Shown here one piece after another: positions 1 through 7,281 of a stretch of DNA of 64,000 nucleotides. The notes under the pieces were generated by a model. That model saw only the letters and a program-made list of their open reading frames with translations. It did not search any database and was not told where the DNA came from. The stretch comes from Prevotella denticola (GTDB lineage Bacteria; Bacteroidota; Bacteroidia; Bacteroidales; Bacteroidaceae). Numbering within the stretch: the stretch's first letter is position 1; each line of letters opens with the position of its first letter. The stretch covers positions 496,501 through 560,500 of the forward strand of contig NZ_UGTM01000001.1 in NCBI RefSeq assembly GCF_900454835.1, written 5' to 3'. A program made the translations under genes and the position numbers.

Positions 1-143
1 CTTTCTACGCCGGCACTTGAAGCTATCAGCCCGTTTCCTCCGGCGAAAAACATCACTGTCAGGGCAATGATTACGAATATGTAGAGCCAGTTCATGTTGA
101 ACTTGGGCATATTCGGCTTGTTGTTTGGAATTGGTTTGTCCAT
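1..143 (-). CDS. ftsH: FtsH membrane protease, N-terminal end (partial)
   Basis: The first 47 codons of a minus-strand gene that runs off the left edge. The product begins MDKPIPNNKPNMPKF, followed by one hydrophobic segment (about residues 19-34, WLYIFVIIALTVMFF) and the start of a periplasmic part. This is the usual N-terminal anchor of Bacteroidota FtsH, the membrane-bound AAA+ zinc protease that degrades misfolded membrane and regulatory proteins. None of the ATPase or protease domains is inside the window, so the call rests on the anchor and on the neighbour: rsfS directly upstream of ftsH is a common order in this phylum. The ATG at 143 lies 50 bp after the rsfS stop, which suggests cotranscription. 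Confidence 0.75.
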   Translation of the reverse strand, partial: MDKPIPNNKPNMPKFNMNWLYIFVIIALTVMFFAGGNGLIASSAGVE

Positions 144-193
144 TTTGATGTCTGGTTTTGTGATATGAAAAGGTCGATTACCAGGTAACTGCG

Positions 194-553
194 TCAATCC
201 GCATCCGGCAGGCTGGTCAGTTTGGCATCTTCCCAGAGGTGTTCTATGTCGTAGAACGAGCGTGTCTCCGGGAGGAAGATGTGGACGATGACATCCACAT
301 AGTCAATTGCCACCCACTGGTTGTTGCCGAGTCCCGCACAGTTGACAGGTTTCTCGCCGATAGTCTCGCGGACATAATCGCTCACTGATTCTGCAATGGC
401 TTCTACCTGTTGTGTGGAGTTACCTTGGCAGATAACGAAATAGCGGCAGATGGTACCGTCGATCCCCGACAGGTCTGCAATAACTATGCCACGACCTTTT
501 TTATCTTGAATGCCTTTTGTTATCAGTGCTACTAAATTCTTTGTTTCTTCCAT
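194..553 (-). CDS. rsfS: Ribosomal silencing factor RsfS
   Basis: Encodes 119 aa, normal length for the RsfS/Iojap family. RsfS binds ribosomal protein L14 on the large subunit and blocks subunit joining in stationary phase or starvation. Visible family features are the GRGIVIADLSGIDGTICRYFVIC block near residue 20 (nucleotidyltransferase-like fold) and the GNNQWVAIDYVDVIVHIF segment near residues 76-93. It is the first gene of a probable rsfS-ftsH unit. A matching promoter lies at 656-686. The sequence just upstream contains two decayed copies of the gene's own start region (separate entry), so ATG-like codons upstream should not be taken as starts. Confidence 0.93.
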   Translation of the reverse strand: MEETKNLVALITKGIQDKKGRGIVIADLSGIDGTICRYFVICQGNSTQQVEAIAESVSDYVRETIGEKPVNCAGLGNNQWVAIDYVDVIVHIFLPETRSFYDIEHLWEDAKLTSLPDAD

Positions 554-655
554 TAAGTTACATTATAATCATAAAATTCCAGTTCCTTGCTTTAAGTCGC
601 ATGATAATGAATTTCCTTGTTCCTTCCATCAAGTTACATGATAATATAGGAATTG
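551..655 (-). repeat. Three tandem ~38-bp copies of the rsfS start region
   Basis: The motif AAGTYRCATKATAAT recurs at 555, 594 and 631 (steps of 39 and 37 bp). Read on the minus strand, each copy runs from an ATnATMATG block through AACTT(g/a)ATGGAAG-like sequence into AACAAGG or AACAAAG. The copy nearest the gene is the real rsfS start; the two upstream copies are imperfect, and one has lost the ATG. This looks like a tandem duplication of a translation start region within the leader. Confidence 0.7.
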
Positions 656-686
656 CAAAGGTAACGTAAAACAGATGAAGCACAAA
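656..686 (-). promoter_or_regulatory. Bacteroidota-type promoter for rsfS-ftsH
   Basis: On the minus strand, TTTG (complement of 683-686), a 19-bp spacer, then TACCTTTG (complement of 656-663). This matches the TTTG-N19-21-TAnnTTTG consensus of the Bacteroidota primary sigma factor exactly. Confidence 0.8.
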
Positions 687-809
687 ATAAATTTGTTTTT
701 ATTTTGCAGTTCGTTCTGACCGGCTGGGTCGGCAGATGGGCTTTCCCGGGTCTGCGGCATCCATTCAGACTATATTTTTGCAGTTTTTGTGAAAAAAGTC
801 AGTAGAAGT

Positions 810-840
810 TTTGGCGTTTCAAGAAAAAGCACTAACTTTG
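810..840 (+). promoter_or_regulatory. Promoter of tRNA-Gln
   Basis: TTTG at 810-813, a 19-bp spacer and TAACTTTG at 833-840, a perfect Bacteroidota promoter 33 bp before the tRNA. Confidence 0.8.
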
Positions 841-873
841 CACTCGCAATTCAGAGATGATTTGCAAGTCTAT

Positions 874-944
874 TGGGATATGGTGTAATGGTAACACTAC
901 AGATTCTGGTCCTGTCATTCCTGGTTCGAATCCGGGTATCCCAA
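874..944 (+). tRNA. tRNA-Gln (anticodon CTG)
   Basis: A 71-nt cloverleaf. The acceptor arms TGGGATA (874-880) and TATCCCA (937-943) pair, the discriminator is A944, and the T loop is GGTTCGAATCC. The anticodon loop is TTCTGGT with C906-T907-G908 as anticodon, so it reads CAG. The anticodon stem (ACAGA with CCTGT) has an A-C mismatch next to the loop (positions 31-39), where an A-T pair would be expected. CCA is not encoded. It is followed by a strong terminator. Confidence 0.95.
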
Positions 945-951
945 CAAGTGA

Positions 952-981
952 GGAGAGTTGATTTTTCAACTCTCTTTTTTT
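952..981 (+). terminator. Intrinsic terminator of tRNA-Gln
   Basis: GAGAGTTGA (953-961) pairs with TCAACTCTC (966-974), followed by seven T (975-981). Confidence 0.92.
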
Positions 982-1027
982 GTTCTATAAATTATTAAAT
1001 AAAGTGTGTAATATTGATTAAAGAAAT

Positions 1028-1414
1028 ATGAGAAAGACGCTTACAGCCATCTTGGCAGCTTTGGGATTCAGTCTTGGCACAACAGCCCAGAATATCTTTG
1101 AGAATGTGGATGTCAATCATTTTGAACAGTTTGTCAGGTCCGATTCTGTCCAGCTGGTGGATGTCCGTACCCCGAAAGAGTATGCAGAAGGCCATATTGT
1201 CGGAGCCGTAAATATCAACGTGAAGGATTCTGCCTTTCTGACAGCCGCCTTATCCCGGCTCGACAAGGAACGCCCCTGCGCTGTCTATTGCCGTTCGGGG
1301 AAGCGTTCTGCACTTGCCGCCTCGCTTCTTGCCAAGAGAGGCTTTGCTGTCACCAATCTTCTGGGTGGAATCGTTGCCTGGACAGAAGCGAGGAAGGAGA
1401 TTACAAAAGAATAA
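1028..1414 (+). CDS. Secreted rhodanese-like sulfurtransferase
   Basis: 128 aa with a signal peptide (residues 1-21, cleaved after the TTAQ region) and one rhodanese domain: the LVDVRTPKEYAEGHI block near residues 43-57 and the active-site loop YCRSGKRS with Cys88. Rhodaneses move sulfane sulfur, as persulfide, from thiosulfate or other donors to acceptors. A single-domain exported form acts in the periplasm, and its substrate is unknown. The gene stands alone, 47 bp after the tRNA-Gln terminator, and the next gene is on the other strand. The start is the ATG that begins the signal peptide. Confidence 0.9.
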   Translation: MRKTLTAILAALGFSLGTTAQNIFENVDVNHFEQFVRSDSVQLVDVRTPKEYAEGHIVGAVNINVKDSAFLTAALSRLDKERPCAVYCRSGKRSALAASLLAKRGFAVTNLLGGIVAWTEARKEITKE

Positions 1415-1428
1415 GCGAGAGACCATTC

Positions 1429-1536
1429 AGAGACCTCTGCAAAATCCCATTTTTCTCAAACAGTACAATTGATTATGGTGAACTACATCTCACTATTCGC
1501 TATAATGTCTCATATGAGAGCTTTGTAGAGGTCTCT
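1429..1536. mobile_element. Short non-coding element with 15-bp inverted ends (MITE-like remnant)
   Basis: The left end AGAGACCTCTGCAAA (1429-1443) and the right end TTTGTAGAGGTCTCT (1522-1536) are inverted repeats, 14 of 15 matching. The 108-bp interior is AT-rich and codes for nothing. TTC flanks both ends and could be a 3-bp target duplication, but that is weak. Ends starting GAGACC(T) are reminiscent of Bacteroidota insertion-sequence ends. It sits at the edge of an AT-rich stretch that includes the methyltransferase gene. The remaining bases between 1415 and 1748 hold nothing I recognise. Confidence 0.45.
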
Positions 1537-1748
1537 TTCTGTAAGAATCCGTGGGAATCTCTCATAGACAGACAGTTTTCATGCCGTCTTGACTGCATAG
1601 ACGGACGGAAGTGGCAGTATCAATTGACACACTTTCCCCTTTCACAGATATTATCTTACTACATTACTATAAAATAAGGGGAATATAGTGAAAGGGAAAG
1701 GTTGGGCGTTGTAGTCAGAAAGTAGAAATAGCAATTACTACGAACTGA

Positions 1749-2618
1749 CTACATATTACCATGTCTTTGCGGATTCTTCACGGCAACAACAGAAAACAGC
1801 ATCGGTATCTCTCCGCCCTTTCCTGCTATTTTGAATGTTCCATTCTTTCCTGCTGTCATATTTCCGAATAGGTTGAAAGGCGAGTAATCATACTCTCCAA
1901 AGGACTGTATCTGCAAGTTGTTACTGAGTAGGCCATTCAACACTACAGCCAGCCCATGATTCCATGTAACGGTCTTTTGACAATTATCTTTTTCTGAATC
2001 AGTATAGGTGGCTTCTTCCATAATATAAGGTTCTTTGCGTGAATAAGCATATTGGACTTGAGAAAAATCTTCATTGAACATCCATAATATGGGGTGAAAT
2101 TCCACAATAACGAACTTACCACCGTCTTTCAGCATTTGCGAAATCACATACCCCCATTGGGTTAAGTCGGGCAGCCAATTGACAACGCCGTAAGATGTAT
2201 ATACAATGTCAAACTCTTGCCCCTGCAGCACGGCAGGTGCATCGTAGATGTTGCAGCAGCAGAATTGTGCATTCAGTCCTAATTCCTCGTTCAACGACTT
2301 TGCCGTTTGTATGGCCTCTTCCGAGAAATCCACTCCCACGACATTAGCCCCCATCTTTGATAAAGACAGCGTATCCATGCCGAAATGGCATTGAAGATGC
2401 AGAATAGACTTTCCCTGGACATCTCCTAATAGCGACAAATCCAAGTTGGGAACAGACTTTACCTCTCTTTTGAACTTGTCCAAGTCGTAAAATGAAGAAC
2501 GCAAATGAATTTTTGTTCTTGCATTCCACGCTTCTCTGTTTGTATTATAATAATCTTCCGTCGTTTGTCTTCCCTTTAATGTTAGTATGTGTAATGTCCT
2601 AAAACGGGCTGTCAGCAC
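1749..2618 (-). CDS. Class I SAM-dependent methyltransferase
   Basis: 289 aa if the GTG at 2616-2618 is used. The Rossmann SAM-binding motif is ILHLQCHFGMDTLSLSKMGA (about residues 72-91), followed by the acidic loop VVGVDFSEEAI and the motif IV-like FDIVYTSYGVVNWL. Substrate unknown: this small-molecule methyltransferase type is common in Bacteroidota. The conserved part begins at DYYNTNREAW (near residue 23), and no ATG lies between the GTG and that point. Either a non-ATG start is used or the native start has been lost. The gene is clearly more AT-rich than rsfS or the DUF349 gene and lies beside a MITE-like element, which suggests transfer. Confidence 0.8.
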   Translation of the reverse strand: MLTARFRTLHILTLKGRQTTEDYYNTNREAWNARTKIHLRSSFYDLDKFKREVKSVPNLDLSLLGDVQGKSILHLQCHFGMDTLSLSKMGANVVGVDFSEEAIQTAKSLNEELGLNAQFCCCNIYDAPAVLQGQEFDIVYTSYGVVNWLPDLTQWGYVISQMLKDGGKFVIVEFHPILWMFNEDFSQVQYAYSRKEPYIMEEATYTDSEKDNCQKTVTWNHGLAVVLNGLLSNNLQIQSFGEYDYSPFNLFGNMTAGKNGTFKIAGKGGEIPMLFSVVAVKNPQRHGNM

Positions 2619-2739
2619 CGATTTCTGTTTTATTTAGAGAAACCTCAATAATAACGCCACAGCTTCTCCTGTCCGTTATATGCCCTTTCCTCTGACTGTC
2701 CACTGCTATTTCCGACTGGACCGGACAGGCGTGTGAGAC

Positions 2740-4710
2740 CTATTTGTTTTCGGCGTCGATGGCTTTGATTTTCTGCTTCACCTCTTCCATGTCATCCTTG
2801 AGTCTCTGTATGCGGCGGTTCATCTCATCGATGAGGCTGTTGCCTTTCTTGGAGCTGATATTGAGGAATCCGAGGTTGTTTTCATAGGTGTTTACCTCCT
2901 GCTTCAGCTGCTCGAAGCGGCGCATCAGTCTGCCACGTTCATTGTCGAGAGCGTCAGCTCCCCGGTCGGCCACCTTTCTGAGGTTGTTGCGGAAGTTGTC
3001 CACACGCTTGCGGGCAGCCGTTATGTGGAGGTCTTTGTACAGTCTGTCCAGCACCTCATGGTACTCCTTATAGAGCTTGTCTTTCTCTTTGTAGGGGACA
3101 TGACCGACTTTGTTGTACTGTTCTGTCAGTTGCTGCACCTTCTCCTGCAGGTCTTCGCCCGCATTTTCAAGCAGCTCTTTCAGTTGCGTAATGATGCCGC
3201 GTTTCTTTTCCAGGTTCTCATGTTCCTCGTTGCGTGTACCGGCGTGTACGGCGTTGCGTGCCTCGAAGAAATGGTTGCAGGCAGCCAGAAAGTCGTGCCA
3301 CAGCTGGTCACCCAGTTTTTTCGGCACCATGCCGATGGTCTTCCATTCTTTCTGCAGGGCGATGAGCTTGTCCGATGTCGCCTTCCAGTCTGTAGAGTCG
3401 GTCAGTGCCTGTGCTTTCTCGACAAGTACCTTCTTCTTCTCTGCATTTTCGGCGAACTGAGCCTTGAGCTGCTTGAAAAACTCGCCCTTCCGTCCGAAGA
3501 AGTCGTCGCAGGCAGCGCGGAAACGTTCGAATATCTTTACGTTCATCTTCTGCGGGGCGAATCCGATGGTCTTCCATTCCTGCTGGATGGCGATGATTTC
3601 CTTGGTACGTTTCTCCCAGTCGGCAGAGGTTTTGTTCTCCTGTCTGGCAATTTCCTCTACCTGTTCGCAGAGTGCGGTTTTCTTCTTCAGATTTTCTTCC
3701 TCACGGCTGCGGAGCTCCTCGAAGTGCTGTTGGTGGCGTTTGTTGATGACCGTACTGGCAGCCTTGAATCGTGTCCATATCTGTTCGCGCAGTTCCTTTG
3801 CGACGGGGCCGGTCTCCCTGTATTCCTGGTGCAGCTCTTGCAGTTGGTGGAAGGCACTGATGACATCCGGCTCACCGGCCAGTTTCTCCGCAGCTTCACA
3901 GAGCCGGGTTTTCTTCTCAAGGTTCTTCCTGAAGTCGTATTCGCGTGCCTCCCGATTGAGATTCAGCAGGTCGTAGAACTGTTCTACATAGAGCTGGTAG
4001 TTGCGCCACAGTTCGTTTGCTTTTTCTGCAGGCACCGTTTTTATCTCTTTCCATTCCTGCTGCAGTTTCTTCAGCCGATCGAAGTTCCTGTTGGCTTCCT
4101 CCGGAGTAGTCACCATTGCCTTGATCTGTTCAATGATGTCCTCTTTCCGCTTGAGGTTCTTCTGCTTCTCCTCTTCAAGGGCGAGGAATGCTTTCTGGCG
4201 TTTCTCTTTGATGATGGTCATCTCAGCCTTGAAGGTCTCTTCGTCCTCGTCGGGCAGCACCTGGTACTTCTCCGGGTCGCCCCCGTTGTCGAGATAAGCC
4301 TTCTGCTGTGCCTCCCGTTCGGCAAAGTGCAGCTTGTAGAAGACCGTCTTCAGATGGTCCACTTCGGCCTTCTCCGGTGTTTCGTCACTGTCGGCGATGG
4401 TCTTCAGGCGTTCTATGATTTCTTTCTTTGAACTGTATGCCTTCGCTGCGGGATTTTCCTCCACGTCTCTGGTCTGTGTTTCAGCTGGCTGATCCGGGCT
4501 TCCTGCTGCCGTATCGGCTTGTACGTTCTGTTCTCCGGTATTTTCCGCTACGTCATTGACAGCAGCTTCTTCCGGCAGCTTTACTTCTTCTGTACCCTGG
4601 TTCAGGGCATTTTCTTGAGAGTCCATCATTTCACTTTTTGTTTGTGATTCGGGTTTTTCCACATTTAAGGTTTCCGACGGTTGCGTCCGTGCGCAGCAAT
4701 CGTCCACCAT
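2740..4710 (-). CDS. DUF349 repeat protein, coiled coil
   Basis: 656 aa of mostly charged helix. The DUF349 unit, with a W+EI/TIG core, recurs: QQEWKEIKTVP, HQEYRETGPVA, QQEWKTIGFAP, QKEWKTIGMVP and EQYNKVGHVP, each followed by an LW..F..A.. segment and spaced about 70-75 residues. The first ~100 residues are acidic and low-complexity; the last ~60 look like a coiled coil (LKDDMEEVKQKIKAID). DUF349 proteins are widespread in Bacteroidota and their role is unknown. A start at 4728 would be a TTG inside the -7 box (TAAGTTTG, complement of 4726-4733), so I choose the ATG at 4710. An ATG pair at 4624-4629 is an alternative that removes 27 residues. Confidence 0.82.
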   Translation of the reverse strand: MVDDCCARTQPSETLNVEKPESQTKSEMMDSQENALNQGTEEVKLPEEAAVNDVAENTGEQNVQADTAAGSPDQPAETQTRDVEENPAAKAYSSKKEIIERLKTIADSDETPEKAEVDHLKTVFYKLHFAEREAQQKAYLDNGGDPEKYQVLPDEDEETFKAEMTIIKEKRQKAFLALEEEKQKNLKRKEDIIEQIKAMVTTPEEANRNFDRLKKLQQEWKEIKTVPAEKANELWRNYQLYVEQFYDLLNLNREAREYDFRKNLEKKTRLCEAAEKLAGEPDVISAFHQLQELHQEYRETGPVAKELREQIWTRFKAASTVINKRHQQHFEELRSREEENLKKKTALCEQVEEIARQENKTSADWEKRTKEIIAIQQEWKTIGFAPQKMNVKIFERFRAACDDFFGRKGEFFKQLKAQFAENAEKKKVLVEKAQALTDSTDWKATSDKLIALQKEWKTIGMVPKKLGDQLWHDFLAACNHFFEARNAVHAGTRNEEHENLEKKRGIITQLKELLENAGEDLQEKVQQLTEQYNKVGHVPYKEKDKLYKEYHEVLDRLYKDLHITAARKRVDNFRNNLRKVADRGADALDNERGRLMRRFEQLKQEVNTYENNLGFLNISSKKGNSLIDEMNRRIQRLKDDMEEVKQKIKAIDAENK

Positions 4711-4787
4711 AATATATATCAAGTGCAAACTTAGATAAAAAGTTTGAAAATACCTAATTTTACGTTGATTATTTTCGTTTCTTCATT

Positions 4788-5714
4788 CTAAAGCAGGCGT
4801 TTGCGGCGCAGAAGCCACCACGAGGCGGCTGAAACGACTACCGACAGGAACAGTGCGATGGGGAATCCCCATGAGTTGGTTTCCATGCCGTTGATGAGAT
4901 TCATTCCGAAAAGGGAGGAGATGAGTGTCGGCAACATCATCACGATGGATACCGACGTGAGCGTACGCATCACGGTGTTCATGTTGTTGTTGATGATGCT
5001 TGAGTAGGTGTCCATCGTCGACTCGAGGATGTCAGAATAGATGCTCGTTGTCTCCCGTGCCTGCGACATCTCGATGTTCACGTCTTCAATCAGGTCGGCA
5101 TCCAGCTCGTCTACCTGCAGCTTGAACTTCAGTTTTGCCAGCAGATTCTCGTTTCCACGGATGGATGTAATAAAATAGGTGAGCGAATCCTGCAGCCGGC
5201 TCAGTCCGATCAGGCTCTCGTTGTCCACCCCTTTGTCCAGGTTGCGCTTGGCTTTCTCTATCAGGGTGTTGATCTGCTTCAGCCGTTTCAGGTACCATAC
5301 GGCAGAAGAAAGGAAGAGGCGGAAGATAAGGTCTACGTAGTCAGTGAATCCCTCGCCCCGTTTCTGCTGGTAGCTGACGAAGTCGAGCATCATGTTCGTC
5401 TCGAAGTTGCAGACCGTGATGGTCACGTCTCTCTTATGGATGATGCCCAGCGGTACGGTGGTGTACGGAGTCCGCGACCGTATTTCCTTCACGTAGGGAA
5501 TACGGAGGATGATCAGCATCCATCCGTCGTCGTATTCATAGCGCGCACGCTCGTCGGTATCGCTGATATCCGAAAGGAAATAATCGGGGATATGGAAGGT
5601 GTCTTCAAGTTCCTGCTGGTCCTGCTCTGTCGGGCAGGTCACCTGAATCCAGCAATTCGGCTGCCATTCCTTAATGACATTCAGGTTTCCGTTGATGTTC
5701 CAGTATGTCTTCAT
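4788..5714 (-). CDS. corA: CorA family magnesium/divalent metal channel
   Basis: 308 aa, usual for CorA. The cytoplasmic N-terminal domain is followed by long helices and two C-terminal membrane segments. The signature GMN is at about residues 270-272 (SLFGMNLING), at the end of the first segment, and a basic tail (LLRRKRLL) ends the protein. CorA forms a pentameric channel for Mg2+, sometimes Co2+ or Ni2+. The gene has its own promoter (5844-5875) and a leader of about 130 nt whose last 40 nt can form a hairpin next to the ribosome-binding GGAG (separate entry). The DUF349 gene follows on the same strand. Confidence 0.93.
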   Translation of the reverse strand: MKTYWNINGNLNVIKEWQPNCWIQVTCPTEQDQQELEDTFHIPDYFLSDISDTDERARYEYDDGWMLIILRIPYVKEIRSRTPYTTVPLGIIHKRDVTITVCNFETNMMLDFVSYQQKRGEGFTDYVDLIFRLFLSSAVWYLKRLKQINTLIEKAKRNLDKGVDNESLIGLSRLQDSLTYFITSIRGNENLLAKLKFKLQVDELDADLIEDVNIEMSQARETTSIYSDILESTMDTYSSIINNNMNTVMRTLTSVSIVMMLPTLISSLFGMNLINGMETNSWGFPIALFLSVVVSAASWWLLRRKRLL

Positions 5715-5716
5715 TT

Positions 5717-5754
5717 GCTAATCTCCAAAGTGTTAAGGTGGTGTGGGGATTAGC
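5717..5754 (-). promoter_or_regulatory. Leader hairpin next to the corA ribosome-binding site
   Basis: On the minus strand GCTAATC (complement of 5748-5754) and GATTAGC (complement of 5717-5723) are perfect 7-bp inverted arms ending two bases before the ATG. The only Shine-Dalgarno-like GGAG (complement of 5723-5726) touches the inner edge of the stem. Pairing could limit ribosome access. A link to magnesium is only inferred from the gene. Confidence 0.4.
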
Positions 5755-5843
5755 AGCTCTCGGTTGCAATCCTCACGCCTGCAGATTGAAATTTTCCGCG
5801 TGATAATCGTCCATTTAATAATGATGTATTGGTTTTGTGACTG

Positions 5844-5875
5844 CAAAATTATACAAAAAAAACGGTTTCAGCAAG
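5844..5875 (-). promoter_or_regulatory. Promoter of corA
   Basis: On the minus strand CTTG (complement of 5872-5875), 20 bp, then TAATTTTG (complement of 5844-5851). One mismatch to the -33 consensus and none to TAnnTTTG. Confidence 0.6.
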
Positions 5876-5964
5876 CAAACGCATAAGTTTTTCGTTGCCG
5901 TAAGGGGGCTTTCCGGGGCGTATTCGGTGTATGTTACACCGGATTCACATCACAGGCGGTATTG

Positions 5965-6049
5965 TTCCCAACCGGCAGGGACTTCTGTTCCCAACATCTG
6001 GGAACAGGAGTACCAGGCACTGGGAAGAGAAGTCCCTGCCGGTTGGGAA
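5965..6049. repeat. Four-unit ~22-bp palindromic array, copy A (TTCCC/GGGAA type)
   Basis: Units begin near 5965, 5988, 6011 and 6032 (steps 23, 23, 21) and carry TTCCC...GGGAA-like arms. The outer arms of the whole array are a perfect 22-bp inverted repeat (5965-5986 with 6028-6049), and the second unit is itself a palindrome (TTCCCAACATCTGGGAA). It lies between the corA promoter and the end of menE, both on the minus strand. The rest of 5715-6200, apart from the corA leader and promoter, shows no gene. Confidence 0.8.
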
Positions 6050-6200
6050 TTGCGGACTGTGTAGCAAAGACATTGTCTTTTCCTGGTTCTTTTGACACTT
6101 TCCTGCTTTGTTGTCTGAACCTGTAGACCGTCTTTCTGCAAGTCTGCCGGATGGTCAGATACAAGTGGAATTTCATACCGTCCGGCTAATCTGTGTCCGT

Positions 6201-7250
6201 TTATAGGCCTGCGGCTTCGGCCGCTGTGTTTTTATACAGTCGGAGGGAGACTGCCTTTATCTCGGCTCTCGCCGGCTTTCCGGTATCTGTCTGTGGAATG
6301 GTAGCGGTGTGGAAGATGTGCCGGGGTTGCCAGTATTTGGGCAGACACTGTCGGCAGAGAGCCTTGACGGCGCAGGTGTCGGTCTGTGTGGTGAGCAGGA
6401 CGACTGCTTCTCCGAACTGTTCGTCCGGGCAGCTTGTGATGGCGAATCCGCCTGTAAGGATGGGTCGCAGCCGGTTTTCCACTTCCTCGATCTGAATCTT
6501 GATGCCGCCGGAATCAATCACATTGTCTTTCCGTCCGAGTATGCGGAAGCAGGAGGCTGTTGCATTGTCCTGCCGGCCGTAGGACCGAAGCTCGGCTCTG
6601 TCGTTGGTTACCAGAGTGCCGGGGCATACTGCCGGAGCATCGATGACAAGGCATCCGTCGCTGTTGAGTCGTGTTTTCACTCCGTCGAAAGGCCGGTACC
6701 AGTCGCTGGCATCAGGACCGTTCAGCCGTCTGAGGGCGATGTGTGAGAGCGTCTCTGTCATGCCGTAGGTGCTCCATACGGCGTGGGGGAAGTCGTGTAG
6801 GGCTTCCGCCAGCCTCTCGTCTATTGCCCCGCCGCCTATGATCAGATGGCGGATGCGGCGCAGCCGTTCGTGTTCTTCGGGTACTTGCAGGGAATTGTAA
6901 ACCTGCAGCGGCACCATGGCGGCAAAGGTGATTTCTTCATCGGGGACTGCCAGTTGGGACAGTGATGCGTCGGAAAGCGGATGTCCGGAGGGCGTTACGC
7001 TAAGCAGATGCATCCTGCGTTCGAGGCTTCTTACCACAACCATCTTTCCTGCAATATAGTCGAGCGGCATGCAGAGCAGTGCGGTGTCGTCAGGCTGCAG
7101 GCCGAGGAAGTCACAGGTTATCCGGGCGGAATTGAGCATACGTTCTTTCTCCACCCAAAGCTGTTTCGGCTTTCCTGTTGATCCGCTGGTGTGGACGAGA
7201 AGGTGAGGATTGTCATTCTGCCATTCTGAAAGGAAGTCCTGTAGTGTCAT
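6201..7250 (-). CDS. menE: o-Succinylbenzoate-CoA ligase
   Basis: 349 aa, an ANL-superfamily adenylating enzyme of the short Bacteroidota form. MenE activates o-succinylbenzoate with ATP and CoA to OSB-CoA in menaquinone synthesis. Visible motifs: the phosphate loop HTSGSTGKPK (about residues 20-29), the STYGMTETL adenylate motif, GRKDNVIDSGG at the hinge, and a C-terminal TGKPARAEIK carrying the usual catalytic lysine. It lies 31 bp downstream of menC on the same strand, so the two are probably cotranscribed. The other men genes are on the far side of mfd. Confidence 0.9.
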   Translation of the reverse strand: MTLQDFLSEWQNDNPHLLVHTSGSTGKPKQLWVEKERMLNSARITCDFLGLQPDDTALLCMPLDYIAGKMVVVRSLERRMHLLSVTPSGHPLSDASLSQLAVPDEEITFAAMVPLQVYNSLQVPEEHERLRRIRHLIIGGGAIDERLAEALHDFPHAVWSTYGMTETLSHIALRRLNGPDASDWYRPFDGVKTRLNSDGCLVIDAPAVCPGTLVTNDRAELRSYGRQDNATASCFRILGRKDNVIDSGGIKIQIEEVENRLRPILTGGFAITSCPDEQFGEAVVLLTTQTDTCAVKALCRQCLPKYWQPRHIFHTATIPQTDTGKPARAEIKAVSLRLYKNTAAEAAGL

Positions 7251-7281
7251 TGTCGTTTGATTTTATCGGGGGTACGTCAGC

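Noticed and set aside
1288-1677. 129-codon frame overlapping the rhodanese end
   Set aside because: Out of frame with the rhodanese and runs into the MITE-like element; no domain.
3025-4431. Long plus-strand frame opposite the DUF349 gene
   Set aside because: A composition shadow: Leu/Phe/Val-rich translation with no domain, fully inside a recognised gene.
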